Assembly (NCBI RefSeq): GCF_024642085.1 | Contig: NZ_JAHEBV010000009.1 | Coordinates: forward strand, 36,280-100,279 | Length of the DNA stretch: 64,000 bases | Source of the DNA: Novosphingobium sp. | GTDB lineage: Bacteria; Pseudomonadota; Alphaproteobacteria; Sphingomonadales; Sphingomonadaceae | Direction: 5' to 3' | Shown: piece by piece, positions 9,625 to 20,410 of the stretch | Layout: every line of letters begins with the position of its first letter | How positions within the stretch are numbered: position 1 is the first letter of the stretch | Position numbers and translations under genes: made by a program | Notes under the pieces: model-generated | The model's input: only the letters and a program-made list of their open reading frames with translations | Database searches by the model: none | What the model was told of the DNA's origin: nothing

Positions 9625-9832
9625 TCTGTCATTTGCTTCGCCCAATGCGGCGATGGGATACTCTCACGCATAAAGTATAAGAGTTGGCATTATAAGTAGA
9701 TGGCCTGGTCAATGACTTGGCTTGGCGATGATGTCGAGTTTATACAATCTCTTTGATGAGACCCGCGTTAACCTTGATTTTCATATCGAAGCTTAAAAAC
9801 GCCGCGCCGCAGACTTTTCCGGAGAACGTCTC

Positions 9833-9970
9833 GTGCCAAAATCACCGATCAATACCCCAAAGTTTGATCCGATTTACACGTTGATCCTGGTCAGCGTGAT
9901 GGTCTTTCTCGGTGGATTGCTGCTGACAAATGAGCAGGCACGAATGGTGTTCATGCATCCATTTTCGTAA
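9833..9970 (+). CDS. 45-residue single-pass membrane protein (unannotated size class)
   Basis: This short ORF starts with GTG at 9833, eight bases after a strong GGAG (9821-9824), and encodes 45 residues. It has a polar N-terminus (VPKSPINTPKFDPIY), one hydrophobic helix (TLILVSVMVFLGGLLL) and a polar tail ending HPFS. The coding sequence sits alone in the gap between the phzF-like gene and the 3' end of the atp operon. I do not recognise a family. The 208 bases before it (9625-9832) are AT-richer and contain no other gene I can support. Confidence 0.5.
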   Translation: MPKSPINTPKFDPIYTLILVSVMVFLGGLLLTNEQARMVFMHPFS

Positions 9971-9997
9971 ATCGCGCTTTTCTATAGGCGTGAAACG

Positions 9998-10019
9998 GGG
10001 CGGCCCATGCGGACCGCCC
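9998..10019 (-). terminator. Candidate terminator of the atp operon
   Basis: Read on the minus strand just beyond atpC, GGGCGGTCC and GGGCCGCCC form a nine-pair stem (one G-T pair) around a GCAT loop. The following sequence, CGTTTCACG, is only a weak T-run, so termination may be partial or Rho-dependent. The hairpin lies between the small membrane ORF ending at 9970 and atpC ending at 10046. Confidence 0.45.
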
Positions 10020-10045
10020 TGATTCATGCCCAGCCGATCGTTAAA

Positions 10046-10300
10046 TCAGTCTACGTGTTCCGCCAGAACAGTCAGTCCGTTTTCGCCGACTTCGGCAAAG
10101 CCGCCCTGAACCTGGATTTCTTCGGGCTGGCTTCCTTCGGCCTTATAGACCCGCAGCGTGCCATCACGCACCGTCGACATGAACGGCGCGTGGCCTTCCA
10201 GTACGCCGAACTCACCCTCAGTGCCGGGGACGACGACCATGTAAACGTCGTCGGACCGAACGAGGCGCGCAGGCGTGACGAGTTCGAAGTGGAGTGCCAT
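10046..10300 (-). CDS. atpC: F1 ATP synthase epsilon subunit (short form)
   Basis: This 84-residue protein matches only the N-terminal beta-sandwich of the epsilon subunit ([33 protein letters not shown]). It stops where the two-helix C-terminal domain of the usual 130-140-residue protein would begin. That domain is the regulatory clamp that inhibits ATP hydrolysis in many bacteria. Short epsilons of this kind are familiar in sphingomonads, so this is probably a lineage trait and not a truncation. It is the last gene of atpHAGDC, 5 bases after atpD. Confidence 0.95.
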   Translation of the reverse strand: MALHFELVTPARLVRSDDVYMVVVPGTEGEFGVLEGHAPFMSTVRDGTLRVYKAEGSQPEEIQVQGGFAEVGENGLTVLAEHVD

Positions 10301-10305
10301 GGCGC

Positions 10306-11808
<1,503 letters not shown>

Positions 11809-11815
11809 CTATGCC

Positions 11816-12694
11816 TTAGAGCGCTTCCGCGCCGGCGATAATTTCAATAAGTTCGGTGGTGATCGCGGCCTGGCGGCTGCGGTTATACTGGATCGTCAGC
11901 TTGCCGATCAGGTCGCCGGCGTTGCGCGTGGCGTTGTCCATCGCGGTCATCGACGCGCCCTGTTCCGAGGCCATGTTTTCAAGCAACGCCCCGAACAGCT
12001 GGGTCTTGAGATAGCGCGGCAGCAACGCGGCAAGGATTTCCTCCTCGTCCGGTTCGTATTCCACGGCGGCGCTGCCAGCGGCTGTTTCGGCAACCTTTGG
12101 GGCGGGGACGGGGATAATCTGCTGCTCGGTTGGTTCCTGAACCAGCGCAGAACGAAACTTGGAATAGAACAGGTGGGCAACATCGAACTTGCCCGCCTCG
12201 TACAGCGTGACCAGTTCGGCTGCGATCTTTTCGGCCTCGGTGTAACCCGGTTCGCGCACTTCGGTGGTGTCGAACATTGCGAGGATGTCCTTGGGGTATT
12301 CGCGGCGGATCACCGCGCGGCCTTTGCGCCCGACCAGGTAGAACAGCACCGTCTTGCCCTCGGCCCTGAGGCGGCGAGCGGCGACCAGCGCGGCCTTGAC
12401 GATGTTCGAGTTGAACGCGCCGGCCAATCCCTTGTCGCTGTTGGCGACGACCAGCAGGTGGATCTGATCGTTGCCAGTACCGGCGAGCAGCTTCGGGCTG
12501 CTTTCGCTGACCGTAATCTTGCTTGCGATCGAGCCCATCACCGTGGCCAGCCGCGCGGCATAGGGGCGCGCAGCTTCAGCCGCGGCCTGCGCTTTACGCA
12601 GCTTGGCGGCGGCGACCATCTGCTTGGCCTTGGTGATCTTCTGGGTCGATTTGACCGAGTTGATCCGCCCTTTGAGTTCCTTTAGCGAGGCCAT
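11816..12694 (-). CDS. atpG: F1 ATP synthase gamma subunit
   Basis: This 292-residue rotor shaft subunit has the N-terminal coiled-coil strand [29 protein letters not shown] (here [17 protein letters not shown]). The C-terminal helix contains [18 protein letters not shown] and [17 protein letters not shown]. Residues near 195-220 form a Pro/Ala/Glu-rich insertion that is usual in alphaproteobacterial gamma subunits. It is separated from atpA by 49 bases that carry a palindromic repeat, described separately. Confidence 0.97.
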   Translation of the reverse strand: MASLKELKGRINSVKSTQKITKAKQMVAAAKLRKAQAAAEAARPYAARLATVMGSIASKITVSESSPKLLAGTGNDQIHLLVVANSDKGLAGAFNSNIVKAALVAARRLRAEGKTVLFYLVGRKGRAVIRREYPKDILAMFDTTEVREPGYTEAEKIAAELVTLYEAGKFDVAHLFYSKFRSALVQEPTEQQIIPVPAPKVAETAAGSAAVEYEPDEEEILAALLPRYLKTQLFGALLENMASEQGASMTAMDNATRNAGDLIGKLTIQYNRSRQAAITTELIEIIAGAEAL

Positions 12695-12710
12695 CGAGGC
12701 TTCCTATTTC

Positions 12711-12735
12711 ATCGTCCCGGCTTACGCCGGGATGA
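12711..12735. repeat. REP-like palindrome between atpA and atpG
   Basis: The spacer between atpA and atpG contains TCCCGGC-TTAC-GCCGGGA, a perfect seven-base inverted repeat with a four-base loop, flanked by ATCG and TGACG. Palindromes of the CCGGC...GCCGG type between 'cgtc/catc' ends are a common dispersed intergenic repeat in sphingomonad genomes. I see only this copy in the window. In the transcript it would form a stable hairpin that could affect mRNA stability or the ratio of alpha to gamma subunits. Confidence 0.6.
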
Positions 12736-12743
12736 CGGTTAAA

Positions 12744-14865
<2,122 letters not shown>

Positions 14866-15036
14866 GCGCTCAGGTTCCTTGCATCGGGTGCGTTGGCAGG
14901 GCAGAACCGGCACCAGAGATGCCATTTGCCCCTTGGACGGGGGCGCGCATAGCGGCGATTTTGCTGCGATGCAAGGTGGGCTGGGGACATTCCTTGCCGC
15001 AGGTGTCCATATAGGAACAGCGATAAGGCGAAGGCG

Positions 15037-15717
15037 ATGGGCGAAACTATCCAGCTGACAATGGGCGATGGTCACGCCATGCCGTGCTATCATGCGCTGC
15101 CTGAGGGTGAGCGGCGGGGCGGGCTGATCCTGGTCCAGGAAATATTTGGCGTGACCGATCACATCCGCGAGCTGTGTGATGAATATGCCAGCGATGGCTA
15201 TGAAGTGCTGAGCCCCGGCTTGTTCGACCGTCAGGAGCCGGGCTGCGCGCTTGGCTATAGCGGCGCTGACTGGGAGCGTGCGGTGCAGATTGCCCGAACA
15301 GAGCATGACTGGGATCAGGGCATCGACGACACCGCCCGCTGCATCGCGTGGATGACGGAACGGGGCGGTCCGGCATTCATCACCGGCTATTGCTTTGGCG
15401 GATCCGTTGCCTGGCGCATGGCACAGCTATCGGACGATTTGGACGCGGCAAGCTGCTATTACGGCGGTTACATCGCCACCCGCTTTGCTGACGATGCTCC
15501 GAAGTGCGCAACGATTTGCCACTTTGGCCGCTATGACAATCTGGTGGAGTTTGCGCCGGTCGAAACGCTGATCGCTAAAGAGCACGCGACGGCACAGATA
15601 TTTGTCTATGAGGCCGGGCACGGGTTTAACTCCGATCGGCGCAAGGACTGGCATCCCGAAAGCGCGGATCTGGCAAAGGAACGCACTCTGATGCTGTTTC
15701 GCGCATTGGGCGGCTGA
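15037..15717 (+). CDS. Dienelactone hydrolase family protein
   Basis: This 226-residue alpha/beta hydrolase has the dienelactone hydrolase pattern. The cysteine nucleophile is in GYCFGG (Cys119), the glutamate in VQEIFGV (Glu35), the aspartate in RYDNLVE and the histidine in EAGHGFNSD. Such enzymes open lactone rings in chlorocatechol breakdown, but many chromosomal members have unknown substrates, and no catechol genes are nearby. The start ATG follows AAGG. It is divergent from atpH across 171 bases and is followed one base later by the DJ-1/PfpI gene. Confidence 0.9.
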   Translation: MGETIQLTMGDGHAMPCYHALPEGERRGGLILVQEIFGVTDHIRELCDEYASDGYEVLSPGLFDRQEPGCALGYSGADWERAVQIARTEHDWDQGIDDTARCIAWMTERGGPAFITGYCFGGSVAWRMAQLSDDLDAASCYYGGYIATRFADDAPKCATICHFGRYDNLVEFAPVETLIAKEHATAQIFVYEAGHGFNSDRRKDWHPESADLAKERTLMLFRALGG

Positions 15718-15718
15718 A

Positions 15719-16444
15719 ATGTCCCGCGTGCTGATCATTCTGCCGCAAACCGATTTCGATCCCACCGAAGTTGCCTTTCCCTGGCAGGTCTGGACCCGGG
15801 CGGGCCACGCCGTTGCCTTTGCAACCGAAACCGGCCAGCCGGCGGCCTGCGATCCTGTGACGCTGAGCGGGGCCGGTCTGCCCGCGCTGGCCCGATCACT
15901 GCGCGCCCGCGGCAAAGCGCGCGAGGCCTATGCGGCGATGATTGGCGATGCAACTTACCTCCAGCCGCTGACCTGGGCGGCGGCGCGGGCGGCAGATTTT
16001 GCAGCGCTGCACTTTCCCGGCGGTCATGCCCCCGGAATGAGGGCCTATTGCGAAAGCGCCGAAGTAATGCGGCTGGCGCGTGAAGCTTTCGGTGCGCACC
16101 AGCCTGTCAGCGCGGTGTGCCACGGCGTGCTGCCGCTGGCCCGCGCCGGATTGTTGGCCGGGCGGCGGACAACTGCGCTGACTGCCATGCAGGAAAATAT
16201 TGCCGTCGCGCTAACCCGCCGGGCGCTGCCGGGCCACTACCGGACCTATCCTGAAACCGTTGAGGCCGAGGTGACCCGCCACCTCGGTGCCAAGGGCACG
16301 TTTGAGCGGGGCCCTTTAATTCCCAGCTTTGCAAATGCGGCGGCACCTCACGCCGGATTTGTTGTGCAGGACCTGCGCTATTTATCGGGGCGCTGGCCGG
16401 GCGATGCCTGGACTCTGGCCGAAAGGATGCTCGACCTGCTTTGA
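15719..16444 (+). CDS. DJ-1/PfpI family protein (class I glutamine amidotransferase-like)
   Basis: This 241-residue protein has the flavodoxin-like DJ-1/PfpI fold with the nucleophile elbow SAVCHGVLPL (Cys134-His135) and the LHFPGGHAPGM loop. Family members include chaperone-like glyoxalases, proteases and amidases, and the sequence does not decide between them. It begins one base after the dienelactone hydrolase stop, so the two are almost certainly one transcript. It is followed after 69 bases by DUF1203 and ada. Confidence 0.82.
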   Translation: MSRVLIILPQTDFDPTEVAFPWQVWTRAGHAVAFATETGQPAACDPVTLSGAGLPALARSLRARGKAREAYAAMIGDATYLQPLTWAAARAADFAALHFPGGHAPGMRAYCESAEVMRLAREAFGAHQPVSAVCHGVLPLARAGLLAGRRTTALTAMQENIAVALTRRALPGHYRTYPETVEAEVTRHLGAKGTFERGPLIPSFANAAAPHAGFVVQDLRYLSGRWPGDAWTLAERMLDLL

Positions 16445-16513
16445 ACGCAATGTGCGGGACGCTGAGCGGGATGCGGGGCGCTAATGGCTGATTTCCACTT
16501 GAAAGGACCAGTC

Positions 16514-16990
16514 ATGACTTATCGCATCGCCGGTTTGCAGCCCGAACATTTTGCACCGTTGTTTTCCCTCTCTGACGCTGAACTGGCCGCGCGCAATAGC
16601 TGCCGGGTCAGCGCGGCATCTTCGCGCGGTTATCCGTGCCGGGTTTCGCTGCAAGATGCGGCACAGGGCGAAGAGCTGATCCTGCTCAACCACACCAGCC
16701 ACGATGTCGCCACGCCATATCGCAGCACCTATGCCATATATGTCCGGCGGGATGTTGAAGTGGCGGCGTTCGCGGATGTAACGCCGCCAGTTTTCGAAGG
16801 TCGGCCGCTGGGTCTGCGCGGCTTCGCCGCCGATGGGATGCTGCACGATGCGCGGCTTGCTTTGCCGGGTGATGCTGACGCGAAGATTCGTGACATGCTG
16901 GACAACCCCGTCATTGCCTATATCCATGCCCATAATGCCGCGCATGGCTGCTTTGCCGCGCGGATCGACCGCCATGGAGAGACCGCGTGA
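16514..16990 (+). CDS. DUF1203 domain protein
   Basis: This 158-residue cytoplasmic protein begins MTYRIAGLQPEHFAPLF and contains CRVSLQDAAQGEELILLN and a HGCFAARID end, which is the DUF1203 pattern. No activity has been established for the family. I use the ATG at 16514 because AAAGGA lies 7 bases upstream and the family starts there; an in-frame ATG at 16484 would add ten residues. Its last codons overlap the GTG start of ada, so the two are translationally coupled. Confidence 0.82.
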   Translation: MTYRIAGLQPEHFAPLFSLSDAELAARNSCRVSAASSRGYPCRVSLQDAAQGEELILLNHTSHDVATPYRSTYAIYVRRDVEVAAFADVTPPVFEGRPLGLRGFAADGMLHDARLALPGDADAKIRDMLDNPVIAYIHAHNAAHGCFAARIDRHGETA

Positions 16991-18009
16991 CTCTCGACGC
17001 CGACGAATGCTGGAATGCCGCAATTGCCCGAGATCGGCGCTTTGACGGCCGCTTCGTATCGGGGGTGCTGTCGACCGGCATCTATTGCCGCCCGTCATGT
17101 CCTGCGCGGCATCCCAAACGCGAGAACGTCCGCTTTTTTGTCGACGGCGCGGCGGCTCGTGCAGAAGGCCTGCGGCCCTGCCTGCGCTGTTCTCCTGACG
17201 ATGTGTCGCGTGATGAACGTGCGGTGCTGAGTGCTATTGCCGCGATCAAGGCAGCGGAACAGCCGCTTGCCCTGGCGGCGTTGGCGGCCGAAACCGGCTA
17301 TTCGCCCGCGCATTTTCAGCGGGTATTCGCCCGCGCTACCGGCCTGTCGCCTTCGGCCTATGGCCGCGCCTTGATGGCTGAGCGCGCGGCCGCGGCGCTG
17401 AGTGGCGGGGGCACTGTCACCAATGCGATCTACGCAGCAGGCTATTCGGGGCCTTCGCGGTTCTATGAAGCCAATCAGGGAAGGCTGGGCATGACACCAT
17501 CGGCATGGGCCGCGGGCGGCAAGGGGGTGACGATTCGCTGGGCGGTAGTGGGCACTTCGCTGGGCGCGATGCTGGTCGCTGCGACGGATAAAGGCGTGTG
17601 CCGCCTGTCTTTCAACGAAGGCGTCGAAGCCTTGGAAAAGCGCTTCCCCAACGCTGCCCTGGCGGAAGGCGATGCGTCCTTCGCAGCCCTGCTAGCCGAT
17701 GTTTTGACGGCGGTGGAGGCGCCCGGAGATTTCGCGCACATCCCGCTCGACGTTAAAGGTACTGCCTTTCAGGAAGCGGTGTGGCGCGAATTGCAGCGCA
17801 TCCCTGCAGGTGAGACGCGCACCTATGCGCAGCTTGCTGCCGCCGTGGGGCGCCCCAAGGCCGTGCGCGCAGCGGGTACCGCCAACGGCGCCAACAACGT
17901 GGCCGTGCTGATCCCCTGCCACCGGGTGATCAACACTGGCGGCGGATTGGGAGGGTATGCCTATGGTCTTGAAATTAAGCGCAAGTTGCTGAAAAAGGAA
18001 ATGAAATGA
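16987..18009 (+). CDS. ada: Ada: methylated-DNA sensor, AraC-type activator and O6-methylguanine-DNA methyltransferase
   Basis: This 340-residue trifunctional protein has an N-terminal zinc domain with Cys34, Cys38, Cys65 and Cys68 (IYCRPSC, RPCLRC); Cys34 is the methylphosphotriester acceptor. An AraC-type helix-turn-helix follows (residues about 75-165, TGYSPAHFQRVFARATGLSP). The C-terminal methyltransferase domain has IPCHRVI with active-site Cys311. In other bacteria methylation of the N-terminal cysteine turns Ada into an activator of its own operon. Its GTG start overlaps DUF1203 and its stop overlaps the next gene. Confidence 0.95.
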   Translation: MTLDADECWNAAIARDRRFDGRFVSGVLSTGIYCRPSCPARHPKRENVRFFVDGAAARAEGLRPCLRCSPDDVSRDERAVLSAIAAIKAAEQPLALAALAAETGYSPAHFQRVFARATGLSPSAYGRALMAERAAAALSGGGTVTNAIYAAGYSGPSRFYEANQGRLGMTPSAWAAGGKGVTIRWAVVGTSLGAMLVAATDKGVCRLSFNEGVEALEKRFPNAALAEGDASFAALLADVLTAVEAPGDFAHIPLDVKGTAFQEAVWRELQRIPAGETRTYAQLAAAVGRPKAVRAAGTANGANNVAVLIPCHRVINTGGGLGGYAYGLEIKRKLLKKEMK

Positions 18010-18770
18010 ACGACATGGTAGCCGCTTTCCGCGCACTTCATGTTCCAGGCGATCCGCTGGTGCTGTTCAACATCTGGGATGCTGGAAGTGCCACGGTGGT
18101 TGCCGAAGCCGGAGCCAAAGCGATCGCCACTGGCAGCTATGCGGTCGCCGAAGCGCAAGGCTTCAAGGACGGGGAAGAGTTCCCGCTAGATCGCGCGCTG
18201 GAAGTGGTGGCTGGGGTATTGCGGGCGACTGACCTCCCGGTCACTTTCGACATGGAATCTGGCTATGGTGATACTCCGGAAGAAGTCGGGCGCTCGGTCG
18301 CAAAGGCATTTGATGCAGGCGTGGCTGGCATCAACATGGAGGACCGCCTGCCAGGCATGACAGACTTGCTCGCCATTGCCGAACAGGCCGAACGGCTGTC
18401 CGCTGCAGCGGAATCGGGCATCTTCGTCAACGCGCGCTGCGACCTGTTCCGGGGTCAGCCACCGGAAAACCACTTCTCGCTGATCCCGCAGGTGCTGGAC
18501 CGGGCACGGGCCTATGCCGATGCCGGCGCGAACGGACTGTTCGTGCCTTTCACCACCGATCTCGCGGCTCTGAGCACCATTTGCGAAAAGTCATCGTTGC
18601 CGGTCAACATCATCTGGAATCCCGCGTTTCGCGACCGTACGCAGCTGGCCGGATTGGGCGCGGCACGGATCAGCCACGGCCACCGCCCGTGGGCTGCGGC
18701 AATGGCTTGGCTGGGTGATGCGGCAAGAGGCGTGCTGAACGGCGGAAAGCCGCCCTATGACAGTGCTTGA
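18006..18770 (+). CDS. Isocitrate lyase/PEP mutase superfamily protein
   Basis: This 254-residue TIM-barrel protein starts inside the ada stop codon (ATGA). It has VLFNIWDAGSA, the metal-site segment TFDMESGYGDTPEEV, GINMEDRLPG and FVNARCD. It lacks the KKCGH-type loop of true isocitrate lyase, so it is more likely a small oxaloacetate/2-methylisocitrate-type lyase or an uncharacterised PEP mutase homologue. Coupling to ada is common in proteobacterial genomes, but no functional link has been demonstrated. Confidence 0.88.
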   Translation: MNDMVAAFRALHVPGDPLVLFNIWDAGSATVVAEAGAKAIATGSYAVAEAQGFKDGEEFPLDRALEVVAGVLRATDLPVTFDMESGYGDTPEEVGRSVAKAFDAGVAGINMEDRLPGMTDLLAIAEQAERLSAAAESGIFVNARCDLFRGQPPENHFSLIPQVLDRARAYADAGANGLFVPFTTDLAALSTICEKSSLPVNIIWNPAFRDRTQLAGLGAARISHGHRPWAAAMAWLGDAARGVLNGGKPPYDSA

Positions 18771-18814
18771 GTTTTGCGCTTGCCAGCAAGACGTGTTTCG
18801 GGAATAAGCGGTGT

Positions 18815-19753
18815 ATGAATGAAGTAATACAGCAAGAGCCAGACACCACGGTTCCCGCGCGTTCAATCCAAACGGGGTTGCGGCAAATCATTGCCTTTCC
18901 GCTGACACTGATGATGCTGTCTTTCGCGTGGATTGTGCTGATCGCCAGCGGAACCAGCCTGATTATCCAGCGTATCCTGCCGGGTACCAACACCCCCCTG
19001 AAAGCGCTGGGGGCGGTGTTCGTCGCCGTTTGCGTGGTAATAGGGTACAAGGCGTTCAAGCGCTGGGTTGAACGGGGTCCGGATACCGAATTGCCGCTAA
19101 AGGGACTTCTTCCGGAACTGGGTGCCGGGCTGGCCATCGGCGCGCTATTGTTTTCGTTCATGACGGGGGTAGTCGCACTATTAGGTGGGTTCGAAGTGCT
19201 GGGTTTGCGGGGCGCAGGACAAATCTGGTCAATGCTGGCGCTCGCGGTAATCAGCGGCACAATCGAGGAGACGCTATTTCGCGGGATCCTGTTCCGCCAC
19301 CTGGAAACCATGCTGGGTTCGTGGTCGGCGCTGGCGCTGACTTCTGCCTTGTTCGGAGCCGGGCACATTTTTAACCCTGATGCAACGTGGTTCGCCGCCT
19401 TTGCCATTGCGGTCGAAGCAGGCATCCTGCTGGGTGCGGCCTATATGCTGACCCGGCGGCTGTGGCTGGCGATCGGCATCCACGCCGCCTGGAACTTCAC
19501 GCAAGGTTGGGTCTTTTCCGTGCCCGTGTCCGGCGGGGACGCACCGCTGGGCCTGCTGATAACCCGCCGGATCGGGCCGGACTGGCTTACCGGCGGCGAT
19601 TTCGGGCTGGAAGCCAGCGCGGTGGCAATGGTTGTCGCGACGCTGGCCGGCGTCGTCATGCTGGTCCGGGTGGTCAAGCGCGGCGGCACGCGCCCGCCGA
19701 TGTGGATTAAGCGCGTTGTGCCGCCGACAGAAACGCCGGTCCGCCTAGCTTAG
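18815..19753 (+). CDS. CPBP-family intramembrane metalloprotease
   Basis: This 312-residue protein has eight or so membrane helices. The Abi/CAAX motifs are present in order: GTIEETLFRGILFRHLE (catalytic EE and R), FGAGHIFNP, and HAAWNF. Eukaryotic relatives cleave after prenylated cysteines. Bacterial members serve varied and mostly unknown roles, including bacteriocin self-immunity. I start at ATG 18815 (MNEVIQQEPD); an upstream in-frame start would overlap the previous gene. Its 3' end overlaps the convergent GST gene by 9 bases. Confidence 0.9.
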   Translation: MNEVIQQEPDTTVPARSIQTGLRQIIAFPLTLMMLSFAWIVLIASGTSLIIQRILPGTNTPLKALGAVFVAVCVVIGYKAFKRWVERGPDTELPLKGLLPELGAGLAIGALLFSFMTGVVALLGGFEVLGLRGAGQIWSMLALAVISGTIEETLFRGILFRHLETMLGSWSALALTSALFGAGHIFNPDATWFAAFAIAVEAGILLGAAYMLTRRLWLAIGIHAAWNFTQGWVFSVPVSGGDAPLGLLITRRIGPDWLTGGDFGLEASAVAMVVATLAGVVMLVRVVKRGGTRPPMWIKRVVPPTETPVRLA

Positions 19754-20377
19754 CATCGGAGCCATGCCGGGTTCAGCCTTGGCCATGGCGGCCTGGTAGG
19801 CCGGACGCTGACCGATCCGTTGCAAGTAGGCTGCAATGTTGGGGAAGGGTTCCAGGCTCATCCCGTTGAACGCGCGCGATGTGGTCAGGCTAAAGCCCAT
19901 CATTATGTCAGCAAGTGTCAGGTTGCGCCCGCCGAAATAGTGCGCCTCACCCAGCCGCGCCTCGGCCAGCTGCCAGCCCTTGGCGCCGCGATCGGCGACG
20001 AACGGCGGCATTTCCGCAGCCCCTGCGGCCTGCGCGGCCAATGCCATCATGCCGTTGGTCATGAACGTTGCGTTGGAGAAGTGGAACCAGAACAAATGCC
20101 CGGCAAAGTCCGCATCGTCCGGCCCGGGTGACAGGCGCGAGCCGCCGTATTTGCGGTCAATATACTCGCAAATCGCCCCGCTCTCGCCCAGTACCATGCC
20201 GTCATCCTCGATCACCGGAGCGATCCCCATTGGGTGGAGGGCCTTGTATTCATCGGGCGCCATCCGATTATCCTCGCGGCGGTTATAGAGCGTCAGTGCG
20301 TAAGTCAGCCCAAGCTCCTCGCACAGCCAGACGATCCGTTCGGATTGGGAAATGCGCAGGTGGTGGACGGTCAGCAT
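19745..20377 (-). CDS. Glutathione S-transferase family protein
   Basis: This 210-residue protein has a thioredoxin-like N-terminal domain with the glutathione-site segments HHLRISQSERIVWL, PVIEDDG and LGESGAICEYID, and an all-helical C-terminal domain including NLTLADIMMGFSL. The catalytic residue is probably the serine near residue 10. The substrate is unknown. It lies 33 bases downstream of priA on the same strand, and its 3' end overlaps the CPBP protease gene. Confidence 0.9.
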   Translation of the reverse strand: MLTVHHLRISQSERIVWLCEELGLTYALTLYNRREDNRMAPDEYKALHPMGIAPVIEDDGMVLGESGAICEYIDRKYGGSRLSPGPDDADFAGHLFWFHFSNATFMTNGMMALAAQAAGAAEMPPFVADRGAKGWQLAEARLGEAHYFGGRNLTLADIMMGFSLTTSRAFNGMSLEPFPNIAAYLQRIGQRPAYQAAMAKAEPGMAPMLS

Positions 20378-20410
20378 CGGAGTGTCTCCTTGATCGAATG
20401 GTCAGCCCTA

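Noticed and set aside
16484..16513. Upstream ATG start for the DUF1203 gene
   Set aside because: The ATG at 16514 has a clear AAAGGA at proper spacing and matches the family N-terminus.
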